Shown: positions 8,511 through 16,952 of the stretch, piece by piece
Position numbering within the stretch: the first letter of the stretch is position 1
Layout of the letters: every line of letters begins with the position of its first letter
DNA from: JANNAV01 sp031384695
GTDB lineage: Bacteria > Pseudomonadota > Alphaproteobacteria > Rhodobacterales > Rhodobacteraceae
Direction: 5' to 3'
NCBI GenBank assembly: GCA_031384695.1
Contig: JANNAV010000058.1
Coordinates: forward strand, 1-22,647
DNA: 22,647 nt
Program-made: the position numbers and the translations under genes
The notes under the pieces: generated by a model
The model's input: the letters and a program-made list of their open reading frames with translations, nothing else
Told to the model about the DNA's origin: nothing
The model's database searches: none

Positions 8511-11500
8511 TTGCGCTTTTCCAGAATCAGGCTGAACGGCTTCAAAAGCTTTGTGGACCCCACGGAGCTGGTGATTCACGATGGGCTGACGGGCGTTGTC
8601 GGCCCCAACGGCTGTGGCAAATCCAATCTGCTGGAGGCGTTGCGCTGGGTGATGGGCGAGAACCGGCCCACCGCGATGCGCGGCGGCGGCATGGAGGATG
8701 TGATCTTCAACGGTGCGGCCTCACGCGGGGCGCGGCACTTTGCCGAGGTGGCGCTGGTGCTGGACAATGCCGAGCGGCTGGCGCCTTCGGGGTTCAACGA
8801 TGCCGATCAGATCGAGATCGTGCGGCGGATTACGCGCGATGCGGGATCGGCCTACAAGCTGAATGCCAAGGACGTGCGGGCGCGCGATGTGCAGATGCTG
8901 TTTGCCGATGCCTCGACCGGGTCGCACAGCCCGGCTTTGGTGCGGCAGGGGCAGATTGCCGAGTTGATCAACGCCAAGCCCAAGGCGCGGCGGATGGTGC
9001 TGGAAGAGGCGGCGGGCATCTCGGGCCTCTATCAGCGGCGGCACGAGGCGGAGTTGAAGCTGCAAGGTGCGGACGCCAACCTTTTGCGGGTGGATGACGT
9101 GCTGGAGGCGATGGCGCAGCAGTTGTCGGTGCTGATGCGGCAGGCCAAACAGGCGGTGCGCTACCGCGAGATCGGCGAGGAGTTGCGCCGCGCCGAGGGG
9201 CAGTTGCTGTTCCGGCGCTGGCGCGAGGCGGATCTGGCGCGCGGCGAGGCCGACGGCCTGCTGCGCGTGCGGCTGGTCGAGGCGGGGCAGGCGGAAGGTT
9301 TGGCGCTGGCGGCGGGGCGGGCGCGCGAAGCGGCGGAGGATACCTTGCCGCCAAAGCGCGATGAAGAAGCGATTGCGGGCGCGGTGTTGCAGCGCCTGAT
9401 GGTGCAGCGCGATGCTTTGGCCGAGCAGGACGCGCGGGCGCGGGCCACGATCGACAGCCTGCGGGGCCGCATTGCCGAGTTGGCCCGCGACGGCGAGCGC
9501 GAGGCGGCGTTGAACCGTGATGCGGCCGAGGTGATCGGGCGGCTGGACTGGGAGATCGGGCAGGTGGCGCGGGCGCATGAGGGGCATGATGCGCGATTGT
9601 TGCAGGCGGTGGAGGCGGCGCAGGGCGCTTCGGCGGCGCTGAGCGGCTTTGAGGCAGGGCTGTCGCAGGCGACCGAGGATTCGGCGCGGCTGGTGGCGCG
9701 GCATCAGTCGGCGCAGCGGTTGATGGCGGATAACGCGTCGGTGTTGCAGCGGGCCGAAGCCGAGGCTGCGCGGGCGCGTGACGCGGTTCTGGCGGCAGAG
9801 GCGGCGATGGGGGCGGCGGACGAAGGCTTTGCTGCGGCGGAAAGCGCGCAGGAGGCCGCAGCGGAGGCGGCCGAGGCGGCCGGGGACGCTTTGGTTGCGG
9901 CAGAGGAGGCGCGGGCCGAGGTGCAGGGCCGCGAGGCCGAAGCGCGGGCGGCAAGATCCGAGGCCGAGGGCGAAGCAAGTGCCTTGCGCGCCGAGGTGGC
10001 GGCGCTGGCCAAACTGGTGGAGCGCGAGGCGTTGGCGGGCAGGCAGGTGCTGGATCTGCTGGTGGTGGAGCCGGGCTTTGAAAAGGCGCTGGGGGCGGCG
10101 CTGGCGGATGATCTGCGGGCACCCGAGGTGACAGGGGCGGGATCGGGTTGGGTGAAGCTGGCGGATTATGCCGTGCCGCAGGGGTTGGAGGGCGCGGTGC
10201 AGCCGCTGGCGGCGTTTGTCACAGCACCTGCGGTGCTGGCGCGGCGGCTGGGGCAGATCGGGCTGGTCGCGCGGGCGGCGGGGGCGGCGTTGCAGGCGGG
10301 GTTGCGGCCGGGGCAGCGTTTGGTCAGCCGCGAGGGCGATCTGTGGCGCTGGGACGGGTTCCGGGCGGCGGCGGAAGATGCGCCGCAAGCCTCGGCCTTG
10401 CGGTTGCAGCAATTGAACCGCCTGACCCGGATCAAGCGCGATCTGGAGGAGGTGGGCGCGCGTGCCGAGGGGGCGGCGCAGGCGCATGCCGATTTGCAGG
10501 CGCGGCTGGCAGACCTCGCGCGGGCCGATCAGGCGGCACGCGAGGCGCGGCGGGCGGCGGATGCGCGGATGGCCGAGGTGGGGCGGATGGCGGCGCGGGC
10601 CGAGGCCGACCGCTCGATTGCGGCGGGGAAATGCGAGGCGGCGCATTTGTCCGTGGCGCGGTATGACGACGAGGCTTTCGGCGCACGCGAACGGCTGAAT
10701 GAGGCTGTGGCGAGTGCCGAAGCGATGCCGGATATCGAAGCGGTGCGGGCGGCGGTTGAGGCGGCGCTGGCGCGGGTGGAGGCGGCGCGGGGCGACATGC
10801 TGCAACTCCGGTCGGTGCAGGACGAGGTGCGGCGCGAGGGCGAGGCGCGGGTGCGGCGGCGGCAAGAGGCGCTGCGCGAACTTTCCGGCTGGAAACTGCG
10901 GCTGGAAAGTGCCGATGCGCGCGGGCAGGAACTGGCGGCGCGCAAGGCGGAAGCCGGGGATGAACTGGCTGAGGCGCAGGCGGCACCCGAGGAGATTGCC
11001 ATCAAGCGCGAGGAGTTGTCCGACGCCATTGATGTGGCCGAAGCGCGGCGGCTACGGGCCGCCGAGGCCCTGAATGTGGCCGAAGCCGCCCTGCGCACTG
11101 CCCGCGAGGCTGAGCGCGAAGGCGAGCGTCTGGCGGGCGAGGCGCGCGAGGGCCGGGCGCGGGCCGAGGCGCGGGCAGATGCCGCCCGCGCAACCGTGAT
11201 CTATGCGGTGGAGCGGATCGCCGAAGAGGCCGGGGCCACACCGGGGCAGTTGCTGGACACTCTGGCGGTGGACCCCGACAGGATGCCGGGCGCCGAGGCG
11301 CTGGAAACCGACGTGCAGCGCCTGAAACGCCAGCGCGAGGCTTTGGGCGCGGTGAACCTGCGCGCCGAGGAAGACGCGCAGGCGGTGAATGCCGAATACG
11401 AGGCTTTGGCGCGGGAAAAGGCCGATCTGGAAGAGGCGATCAAAAAGCTGCGGGCGGGGATTGCGGGGTTGAACCGCGAGGGGCGCGAGCGGCTGCTGAC

Positions 11501-11963
11501 GGCATTCGAGCAGGTGAACGCTAATTTCGCCACCCTGTTCACCCATCTTTTCGGCGGTGGCGAGGCGCGGCTGGTGCTGGTGGAAAGCGATGATCCTTTG
11601 GAGGCCGGGCTGGAGATTCTGTGCCAGCCGCCGGGCAAGAAGCTGGCTGTTTTGAGTTTGCTTTCGGGGGGCGAGCAGACTTTGACGGCGCTGGCGCTGA
11701 TCTTCGGGGTGTTTCTGGCCAATCCGGCGCCGATCTGCGTGCTGGACGAGGTGGACGCGCCGCTGGACGACGCCAACGTGACGCGGTTTTGCGATTTGCT
11801 GGACGAGATGACCCGGCGCACCGAAACGCGGTTTCTGATCATCACCCATCATGCGGTGACGATGGCGCGGATGGACCGGCTTTACGGGGTGACGATGGCC
11901 GAACAGGGGGTGTCGCAACTGGTGTCGGTGGACCTGAAGAAGGCGGCGGCGCTGGTGGCGTGA
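8511..11963 (+). CDS. smc: Chromosome segregation/condensation ATPase SMC
   Basis: A 1150-residue SMC protein, the ATPase of the bacterial condensin that compacts and separates chromosomes together with ScpA and ScpB (not in this window). The N-terminal head has Walker A G31-S38 (GPNGCGKS). A long Ala/Glu/Arg-rich coiled coil (about 165-505) leads to the hinge (about 515-625), then the returning coil (to about 1000) and the C-terminal head with the ABC signature LSGGEQ (1051-1056) and Walker B VLDEVDAP (1077-1084), with the D-loop after it and a late switch His in THH. It starts at TTG: the protein begins MRFSRIRLNGFKSF, the family N-terminus, and no ATG or GTG fits. The GC-rich coding strand creates a 714-codon antisense open frame that is not a gene. 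Confidence 0.97.
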   Translation: MRFSRIRLNGFKSFVDPTELVIHDGLTGVVGPNGCGKSNLLEALRWVMGENRPTAMRGGGMEDVIFNGAASRGARHFAEVALVLDNAERLAPSGFNDADQIEIVRRITRDAGSAYKLNAKDVRARDVQMLFADASTGSHSPALVRQGQIAELINAKPKARRMVLEEAAGISGLYQRRHEAELKLQGADANLLRVDDVLEAMAQQLSVLMRQAKQAVRYREIGEELRRAEGQLLFRRWREADLARGEADGLLRVRLVEAGQAEGLALAAGRAREAAEDTLPPKRDEEAIAGAVLQRLMVQRDALAEQDARARATIDSLRGRIAELARDGEREAALNRDAAEVIGRLDWEIGQVARAHEGHDARLLQAVEAAQGASAALSGFEAGLSQATEDSARLVARHQSAQRLMADNASVLQRAEAEAARARDAVLAAEAAMGAADEGFAAAESAQEAAAEAAEAAGDALVAAEEARAEVQGREAEARAARSEAEGEASALRAEVAALAKLVEREALAGRQVLDLLVVEPGFEKALGAALADDLRAPEVTGAGSGWVKLADYAVPQGLEGAVQPLAAFVTAPAVLARRLGQIGLVARAAGAALQAGLRPGQRLVSREGDLWRWDGFRAAAEDAPQASALRLQQLNRLTRIKRDLEEVGARAEGAAQAHADLQARLADLARADQAAREARRAADARMAEVGRMAARAEADRSIAAGKCEAAHLSVARYDDEAFGARERLNEAVASAEAMPDIEAVRAAVEAALARVEAARGDMLQLRSVQDEVRREGEARVRRRQEALRELSGWKLRLESADARGQELAARKAEAGDELAEAQAAPEEIAIKREELSDAIDVAEARRLRAAEALNVAEAALRTAREAEREGERLAGEAREGRARAEARADAARATVIYAVERIAEEAGATPGQLLDTLAVDPDRMPGAEALETDVQRLKRQREALGAVNLRAEEDAQAVNAEYEALAREKADLEEAIKKLRAGIAGLNREGRERLLTAFEQVNANFATLFTHLFGGGEARLVLVESDDPLEAGLEILCQPPGKKLAVLSLLSGGEQTLTALALIFGVFLANPAPICVLDEVDAPLDDANVTRFCDLLDEMTRRTETRFLIITHHAVTMARMDRLYGVTMAEQGVSQLVSVDLKKAAALVA

Positions 11964-12017
11964 GAGGGTTTTCGGCATTCCGGTCGGTTTTGAAAATATG
12001 AAAAGAAAAACAGTGGG

Positions 12018-12569
12018 TTAGCGCAGCACCACCAGCCGGTCGGCCAGCGTCACCTCGCCGTCTTCCTCAACCGAACACAGGATGCCGCGCAGGCGCAGGG
12101 CGTGGTGGGCGGGGGCGGTGATCCAGTCCATCGCGGCAGCACCGTAGCGGGCTTTCCACTTGACGCATCCGTCGTTCGGCTCGTCTGACACCCGCAGGAT
12201 GGCGCTGCCCGCGCGGATCAGGGTGCCGGGGGGCGTGTTGGCGTGGCTGGTATCAAGATCGGCCACGATGGAATCACCGGGGTGCAGGGTGGTGGTGCGG
12301 TCACGCCAGACCAGATCCAGCACCCGGGTGGGCAGGATCGACACCTGAATGCGCGGATCGGGCGAACCATCCGCCAGCCGCAGCCAAGGCAGGGTCAGCC
12401 AGCGCTCGCCCGGAATGCCCTCGGCGCGGGTCATGCGCAGCGATTGCGGATGGGTGCGCAAGCCAAAGCCGGGGCGAAAGCACAGCATCGCAATCGGCGC
12501 ATCGGTTTTCGGGGCGGCGGCGATAAGGGGCAGGGCGGCGGCAAGCTCGGCCTCGGTTGCATGCGGCAT
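12018..12569 (-). CDS. MOSC domain-containing protein
   Basis: A 183-residue protein with a MOSC-type beta-barrel (molybdenum cofactor sulfurase C-terminal domain). The diagnostic element is GCVKWKARYG with Cys135, matching the C-x-K-W segment in which the MOSC cysteine can carry persulfide sulfur. Preceding strands GDSIVADLDTSHANTPPGTLIRAGSAILRVS fit the domain. There is no PLP-dependent sulfurase domain, so it resembles stand-alone MOSC proteins of unknown substrate. AAGGAG lies 6 nt before the ATG. It follows the glycosyltransferase by 12 bp and is probably in the same transcript, and it converges with smc across 54 bp where I see no clear terminator stem. Confidence 0.83.
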   Translation of the reverse strand: MPHATEAELAAALPLIAAAPKTDAPIAMLCFRPGFGLRTHPQSLRMTRAEGIPGERWLTLPWLRLADGSPDPRIQVSILPTRVLDLVWRDRTTTLHPGDSIVADLDTSHANTPPGTLIRAGSAILRVSDEPNDGCVKWKARYGAAAMDWITAPAHHALRLRGILCSVEEDGEVTLADRLVVLR

Positions 12570-12581
12570 GTCAGGCTCCTT

Positions 12582-13490
12582 TCAAGGCAGGGTGGCAAGC
12601 AGGCGCGCGACTTTGGCTCGCAGGCCAAGATCGGCTTCGATCAGCAGACCGTTTGCGGCAAGATAGCGGATGGTCCCTGCATCGGGGCATTGCACGGTGG
12701 CAAAGAACGCGTCGATCCTGTCGGGCGGGGCGTCCAGCAGGGCTTCGATCATCGCGGGTTGCGCGCGGTAGGCGCCCCGCGTCAGCCGGTAGTGCAGATG
12801 GGCTTTCCAGGCGGCGGGGTCTTGCGCGTGAAAATGCAGCAAGGCCACATCGGGGTGCAGCGCGTCGCCCTTCACCCGTTCGCCGTTCAGAAAGGCGCTG
12901 TGCAGGCGCGGCGCAAGGCGGCGCACCCCGCGGCGGAAAAAGCACTTGCCCGCCGCATGGCTGAGCGCCCCCGACGGCAACAGCGCCGCGCAAGGGCCAA
13001 AGGCGCGCATCCGGGCGGCGCGCGCCAGAGGGCCGCGTTTCAGGGCGGCACGAAACTGGCGGGCGGTGAAGATATCGTCGGGCAGGGCGGGATCGTGCAG
13101 CGCCTCCCAGGGGGCGGCGCGCAGCAGGATGCGGTCTTCGGGCAATGTACCCAGTATATCGGCGATGGGCCGGGCGGGCCACAAGAACTCGTCCACATCG
13201 ATATGGCCCAGCCACGGCACCTGCCCCTTGCCATAAAGCGCGTGCATGTTGCGCACCTGCCGGTTCTGGTGGGTTTCGGGGCGCGATTTGCTGACGGTTT
13301 GCCAATAGGCGGCGTCGCAGCGGGTGGCGGTCACACCGGGAATGGCGCGGGCAACCTCGTAGGCGGGGTCGTCGGGATCGTCGAAATAAAGCCAGATTTG
13401 CCCTGCTCCGATCGAAAGATGATGCGCCACGAAGGCCAGCACCTGTTCGGTGGGGGCCTTGACGGTGGTGCAAAGCCCCCAATCGGCCAT
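12582..13490 (-). CDS. Glycosyltransferase family 2-like protein
   Basis: A 302-residue cytosolic protein resembling the GT2-like group common in Rhodobacteraceae (Glyco_tranf_2_4 type). The N-terminus WGLCTTVKAPTEQVLAFVAHHLSIGAG is the usual first strand and helix; IWLYFDDPDD is the nucleotide-sugar strand; and HIDVDEFL (D98-x-D100) is the DxD metal site. The later HAAGKCFFRRG and LLHFHAQD segments also fit. Acceptor and donor are unknown; surface polysaccharide synthesis is a guess. The ATG directly follows an in-frame TAG that ends a 19-residue frame with its own GGAG, while the gene's own start has no convincing ribosome-binding site, so initiation may depend on termination there. cobD lies upstream and the MOSC gene downstream on the same strand. 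Confidence 0.82.
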   Translation of the reverse strand: MADWGLCTTVKAPTEQVLAFVAHHLSIGAGQIWLYFDDPDDPAYEVARAIPGVTATRCDAAYWQTVSKSRPETHQNRQVRNMHALYGKGQVPWLGHIDVDEFLWPARPIADILGTLPEDRILLRAAPWEALHDPALPDDIFTARQFRAALKRGPLARAARMRAFGPCAALLPSGALSHAAGKCFFRRGVRRLAPRLHSAFLNGERVKGDALHPDVALLHFHAQDPAAWKAHLHYRLTRGAYRAQPAMIEALLDAPPDRIDAFFATVQCPDAGTIRYLAANGLLIEADLGLRAKVARLLATLP

Positions 13491-13550
13491 CTAAAGCGCG
13501 CGCCGCAGGGGGGTGGGTGCCTCAAGGAGAGGGGTGACGGCAAGGCGCAT
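13491..13550 (-). other. Short upstream open frame (19 codons plus TAG) abutting the glycosyltransferase start
   Basis: On the minus strand, ATG at 13550 has GGAG about 6 nt upstream. It encodes MRLAVTPLLEAPTPLRRAL and ends in TAG at 13493-13491, immediately before the glycosyltransferase ATG and in the same frame. It could be a translated leader that couples ribosomes to the next gene, an amber-separated N-terminal extension, or chance. I do not recognise the peptide. Confidence 0.35.
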
Positions 13551-13582
13551 GAACACTCCGGTTTTGGCGCAGTCTAACAGGG

Positions 13583-14491
13583 TCAGATCAGGGCTGCCAC
13601 CGCAACTATGGCAAGCATTCCGGCCCATGCGCGCCACAGGGCGGCCACGGCGCGGTCGATATCTTCGGGGCCGATATCGGCGTGGCCTTCGGGCCAGACC
13701 CATGGGAAACCGGTCTTTACCCCGCCATAGCTGCGCGGGCCTGCGAGGGCTGTGTTCAGCACCACCGCCATCGCGGCCTCGGGCCAGCCGGCGTTGGGCG
13801 AACGGTGCAGGGGGGCATCGCGCAGAATCGGGCGCGGGTTCAGCCAGCCGTGGGTGAGGGCGATCAGCAATGCCGTCAGCCGGGCGGGGATCAGGTTCAA
13901 AAGGTCGTCAAACCGGGCGGCGGCCCAGCCAAACTCGGCATAGCGTGGCGTGCGGTGGCCGATCATGCTGTCGGCGGTGTTGGTGATCTTGTAAAGCATC
14001 AGCCCCGGCAGGCCCGCCACCAGAAACCAGAAGGCGGGGGCTATCACCCCATCGGACAGGTTTTCGGCGGCACTTTCAATGGCGGCGCGGGCCACGCCGG
14101 GGCCATCCAGCGCCGAAGTATCGCGCCCCACGATCATCGACACCGCCAGCCTGCCGTCGCCAACCGACAGGCGCAGCGCCTGAGCGACCGCCGCAACGTG
14201 GCTGGCAAGGCTGCGCTGGGCCAGCAGGATGGCGGCGGCCAGGATTTCCAGCAGGCCATAGTCGGGAATGGCGTGGATCAGCCAGCCAAGCGCTGCGGCG
14301 GCAAGGCCGAGGGCGGCCATACAGGCGGCACCTTTCAGGCGACGGTTCTCACCGGCGTTAAAACGCGCCTCGACTGCGGCCACCGCACGGCCCATCAGCA
14401 CCGCCGGATGCGGGGCGCGGTCCCATAGCAGCTTTGGCTCGCCAAGGGCGGCGTCCAGCAGCAGGGCGGGAATCAGCAGAAGGGCAGACAT
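13583..14491 (-). CDS. cobD: Adenosylcobinamide-phosphate synthase (CobD/CbiB)
   Basis: A 302-residue inner-membrane enzyme that attaches the aminopropanol (phosphate) linker to adenosylcobyric acid in late cobalamin synthesis. Family marks are the N-terminal LLLDAALGEPK, HPAVLMGRAV, the central VGRDTSALDGPGVARAAIESAAENLSDG region, and KITNTADSMIGHRTPRYAEFGWAAARFDDLLNLIPAR. Four to five hydrophobic segments run through the protein. The start at 14491 is supported by GGAG 8 nt upstream and by alignment of MSALLLIPALLLD with usual N-termini; the in-frame codon at 14524 only adds a polar stub. No other cobalamin gene and no cobalamin-riboswitch-like element is visible nearby. Confidence 0.94.
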   Translation of the reverse strand: MSALLLIPALLLDAALGEPKLLWDRAPHPAVLMGRAVAAVEARFNAGENRRLKGAACMAALGLAAAALGWLIHAIPDYGLLEILAAAILLAQRSLASHVAAVAQALRLSVGDGRLAVSMIVGRDTSALDGPGVARAAIESAAENLSDGVIAPAFWFLVAGLPGLMLYKITNTADSMIGHRTPRYAEFGWAAARFDDLLNLIPARLTALLIALTHGWLNPRPILRDAPLHRSPNAGWPEAAMAVVLNTALAGPRSYGGVKTGFPWVWPEGHADIGPEDIDRAVAALWRAWAGMLAIVAVAALI

Positions 14492-14677
14492 GCGGCGGCT
14501 CCGGTTGGGTGCGGCACCGCTCAAAGCCTATTCAGGCCGCGAAGGCAAGCGCACAACCTGAGGTTAAATTTTGCTGCATTTCGATCACATTAAGCAGAGA
14601 TTTCTGCAACAAACGCAGCTTTGTCATCAAGTTAACACTATCTGACATTCAAATGGCCATGAGTGATGGAGTCCGCG
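14492..14677. promoter_or_regulatory. Divergent intergenic region with an AT-rich core
   Basis: 186 bp between the divergent cobD and the small protein at 14678. The stretch 14564-14655 is visibly AT-rich against the surrounding GC-rich DNA and holds a small perfect inverted repeat, GCAGA-GATT-TCTGC (14594-14607), and a GTTAAC palindrome near 14631. Promoters for both genes probably lie here, but no hexamer pair is convincing enough to call. Confidence 0.4.
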
Positions 14678-15028
14678 ATGCTGGAATTCCTGCCGAAAGA
14701 AATCCGTGAAGGGCTTGACGCGGCGCGGCTTCGCGACCGGGGCCGCAAATCGCGGCTGCGGGTGCAGGTGGGCGAGGCGGTGTTTCCGATCCTGCGGTTC
14801 TGGCATGATGGCTTTGCGCTGGACGCCACCTTTGCCCCAAGGCTGCGCGGGCTGGTCGATGTGTACGACGGCGCGCGGCACATCTTTCAGTGCCTGATCG
14901 TGGCATCCTCGGCAGAACATGGCGAATTGGTGTGCGAGTTCAAACGCTCCACCGCCGTGCTGGACAAAGCCCCGCTGGATTACTGGCGCGACGAAAGCGC
15001 GCCGGTAGGATATCTGCCGCGGGCGTGA
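14678..15028 (+). CDS. Small conserved-looking protein of unknown function (possibly PilZ-like)
   Basis: A 116-residue soluble protein that I do not recognise with certainty. No signal peptide or membrane segment is visible. A basic stretch, ARLRDRGRKSRLRVQVG (about 16-32), is followed by alternating beta-strand-like segments (VFPILRFWHDGFAL, GLVDVYDGARHIFQCLIVAS, GELVCEFKR) and ends in WRDESAPVGYLPRA. The R-x-x-R run before a small beta-rich domain recalls PilZ, but the D/N-x-S-x-x-G signature is not clear. The ATG at 14678 has GGAG 6 nt upstream; GTG 14663 and ATG 14666 are in frame but lack this. It has its own AT-rich upstream region and converges with the MalY gene, so it is probably monocistronic. 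Confidence 0.72.
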   Translation: MLEFLPKEIREGLDAARLRDRGRKSRLRVQVGEAVFPILRFWHDGFALDATFAPRLRGLVDVYDGARHIFQCLIVASSAEHGELVCEFKRSTAVLDKAPLDYWRDESAPVGYLPRA

Positions 15029-15050
15029 GCAGCGCCTGAGCGGCCCCCCG

Positions 15051-16223
15051 TCACTGCAGATCGGCAAAGGCCGCTTGCAGCCGTGCCACCGCCTCGATCA
15101 CCTGCGCACGCGGGCAGGCGATGTTGAACCGCAGATAGCTTTCGCCGCCCGCGCCAAACGTTGCCCCATAGTTGGCGGCGATCTTGGCCCCCTTCTCGAC
15201 CCGGGCGATGAACTCGGGTGCTGCCATGCCGGTGCCTGAAAAATCGACCCAAGCGAGATAGGTCGCCTCCAGCGCCATCGAGCGCAGACCGGGAATGGCG
15301 TTGATGCCCGCATCAAAGGCGCGGCGGTTGCCATCAAGATAGACCATCAGCGCATCCAGCCACGCGGCGCCTTCGGGCGAATAGGCGGCGGTGGCCATAT
15401 GCATGCCGAAGGCGTTGGGCGAGATGCCCATCGCATTCATCCTTGCGGCAAATCGGGCGCGCAGCGCGGCATCCGCGATGATCACATTGCCCGAATGGCA
15501 TCCCGCGATGTTGAAGGTCTTGGTGGTGGCCGTCATCATCACCAGACGGTCGGCGATTTCGGGTGCCACATTGGCCATCACATGATGCTTGTGGCCGGGC
15601 ATCACCAGATCGTGGTGGATCTCGTCCGACACGAGGATCAGGTTGTGGCGCACGCAGAACGCCGCCACCCCTTGCAATTCCTCATGCGTCCAGACGCGGC
15701 CACCCGGATTGTGCGGCGAGCACAGGATCATCATCGTCTCGGTGCCGGTCATCTGCGCGTCCCAGGCGGCGAAATCCATCGTCTGGCGGCCTCCCACCTG
15801 CGACAGCCCGCATTCCACCACCCGGCGGCCCGCACCTTTGATGACGCGGGCAAAAGCGTGATACACCGGCGTCATCAGCACCACGCCGTCGCCCGGCGCG
15901 GTAAAGGCATCGACGCAAAGGGCGGTGCCGTTGACCAGCCCGTGGGTGGTAAAGATCGCCGCCCGGTCCACCTGCCAGCCATGGCGGGTTTTCATCCACC
16001 AGCAGATCGCATCCAGATAGGCCGCATCATCGCCGAAATAGCCGTAAACCCCATGCGCCGCCATCGCCTCGACAGCAGCCTGCACCGGGGCGGGGGGCGG
16101 GAAATCCATATCGGCCACCCACATGGCGATGCCGTCGCGCGGGGTGACGCCGTAACTGGCTTCCATCAGATCCCATTTGTAGGAATGACTGCCGACGCGG
16201 TTGATGGGGGTATCAAAGTTCAT
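15051..16223 (-). CDS. PLP-dependent C-S lyase / aminotransferase, MalY/PatB family
   Basis: A 390-residue fold-type I PLP enzyme, probably a cystathionine beta-lyase (L-cysteine desulfhydrase type) of the MalY/PatB group. Features: WVADMDFPPPAPVQAA near the N-terminus, YGYFG for substrate-side contacts, SPHNPGGR with Asn172, SDEIHHDL with the pyridine-N-binding Asp200, the Schiff-base Lys235 in TTKTFNIAG, and the carboxylate-binding Arg in SYLRFNIACP. The start at 16223 is supported by AGGA 7 nt upstream and by the N-terminus MNFDTPINRVGSHSYKWD; longer in-frame starts add an unlikely leader. It converges with the small 14678 gene (22-bp gap) and diverges from def. MalY in E. coli also moonlights as a regulator; there is no evidence for that here. 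Confidence 0.88.
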   Translation of the reverse strand: MNFDTPINRVGSHSYKWDLMEASYGVTPRDGIAMWVADMDFPPPAPVQAAVEAMAAHGVYGYFGDDAAYLDAICWWMKTRHGWQVDRAAIFTTHGLVNGTALCVDAFTAPGDGVVLMTPVYHAFARVIKGAGRRVVECGLSQVGGRQTMDFAAWDAQMTGTETMMILCSPHNPGGRVWTHEELQGVAAFCVRHNLILVSDEIHHDLVMPGHKHHVMANVAPEIADRLVMMTATTKTFNIAGCHSGNVIIADAALRARFAARMNAMGISPNAFGMHMATAAYSPEGAAWLDALMVYLDGNRRAFDAGINAIPGLRSMALEATYLAWVDFSGTGMAAPEFIARVEKGAKIAANYGATFGAGGESYLRFNIACPRAQVIEAVARLQAAFADLQ

Positions 16224-16422
16224 GGGCATCCTGTTGCATGGTTGTTCTGCGAAAGCGCTGCCGATCAGGAAAACATACTGACTATCCGCTTTCAAGCGTT
16301 ACATTGTTCCGATACAGAGGTAGATACCGGAAATTTCATCCGAACCGGGCTGGGGTAAGGTTTCCGTGCCGGGCCGCTTTCACCCTCTTGCACCAAACCG
16401 GCCTGCCACGTAAATCCGAAAC
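16224..16422. promoter_or_regulatory. Divergent intergenic region between malY-like gene and def
   Basis: 199 bp that must contain promoters for both divergent genes. I find no convincing promoter pair, no TGT-N12-ACA site and no repeat. The def ATG has no recognisable Shine-Dalgarno sequence upstream, so either a leaderless or weakly paired start is possible. Confidence 0.3.
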
Positions 16423-16935
16423 ATGATCCGCCCCATCCTAATTCACCCCGATCCACGTCTGAAAAAGCCTTGCGAGGCGGTGGGTGCGGTTACCCCCGAT
16501 CTGGCGCAACTGGCCGATGACATGCTGGAGACGATGTATGCCGCCCCCGGCATCGGGCTGGCGGCGCCGCAGGTGGGGGTGATGCGGCGGGTGATCGTGA
16601 TGGATTGCATCAAGGAGGGCACGCCGCGGCCGATGGTTTTGCTGAACCCCGAGGTGATCTGGGCGGGCGAGGATCTTTCGGTTTACGAGGAAGGCTGTCT
16701 GAGCATTCCCGATCAATATGCCGATGTCAGCCGCCCCGCCGAAGTGCGCGTGCGCTGGATGGGCTTGGACGGGGCTATGGCCGAGGAGCAGTTCGCGGGC
16801 ATCTGGGCCACCTGCGTGCAGCACGAGATCGACCATCTGAACGGCAAGCTGTTCATTGATTATCTGGGGCCGTTAAAGCGGCAGATGATCACCCGGCGGA
16901 TGCAAAAGCTGAAACGCGAAATGGCACGCGAGTGA
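16423..16935 (+). CDS. def: Peptide deformylase
   Basis: A 170-residue metallohydrolase that removes the N-formyl group from nascent proteins at the ribosome exit. All three family motifs are intact: GIGLAAPQ (residues 43-50), EGCLS with metal-ligand Cys92, and QHEIDH with His134, catalytic Glu135 and His138. Length is normal. No clear ribosome-binding site precedes the ATG. It is followed by a deformylase paralogue, with the next start 13 bp after this stop. fmt (methionyl-tRNA formyltransferase), often next to def, is not found; after the paralogue the photosynthesis genes begin on the other strand. Confidence 0.96.
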   Translation: MIRPILIHPDPRLKKPCEAVGAVTPDLAQLADDMLETMYAAPGIGLAAPQVGVMRRVIVMDCIKEGTPRPMVLLNPEVIWAGEDLSVYEEGCLSIPDQYADVSRPAEVRVRWMGLDGAMAEEQFAGIWATCVQHEIDHLNGKLFIDYLGPLKRQMITRRMQKLKREMARE

Positions 16936-16952
16936 TGGCGGTGCCGGTTTGA
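16935..16952 (+). other. Five-codon frame bridging def and its paralogue
   Basis: The def stop shares its last base with an ATG (TGATG, 16933-16937). That ATG opens a five-codon frame (MAVPV) whose own TGA (16950-16952) overlaps the TTG start of the paralogue (TTGA). Ribosomes could be passed from def to the paralogue through this micro-frame. It may equally be chance. Confidence 0.25.

Noticed and set aside
8721..10865. 714-codon open frame antisense to smc
   Set aside because: It lies wholly inside smc, is made of Arg/Pro/His/Gln-rich low-complexity sequence without domain features, and is the expected shadow of a GC-rich coiled-coil gene.
11964..12017. Bidirectional terminator between smc and the MOSC gene
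   Set aside because: The gap has A/T-rich runs (GAAAATATGAAAAGAAAAA) but no convincing GC-rich stem beside them.
14621..14641. PpsR-like site TGTCATCAAGTTAACACT
   Set aside because: The second half is ACT rather than ACA, there is no partner site, and the neighbouring genes are not photosynthesis genes.
14492..14677. Cobalamin riboswitch upstream of cobD
   Set aside because: No B12-box-like conserved element or suitable multi-stem fold is visible on the minus strand.
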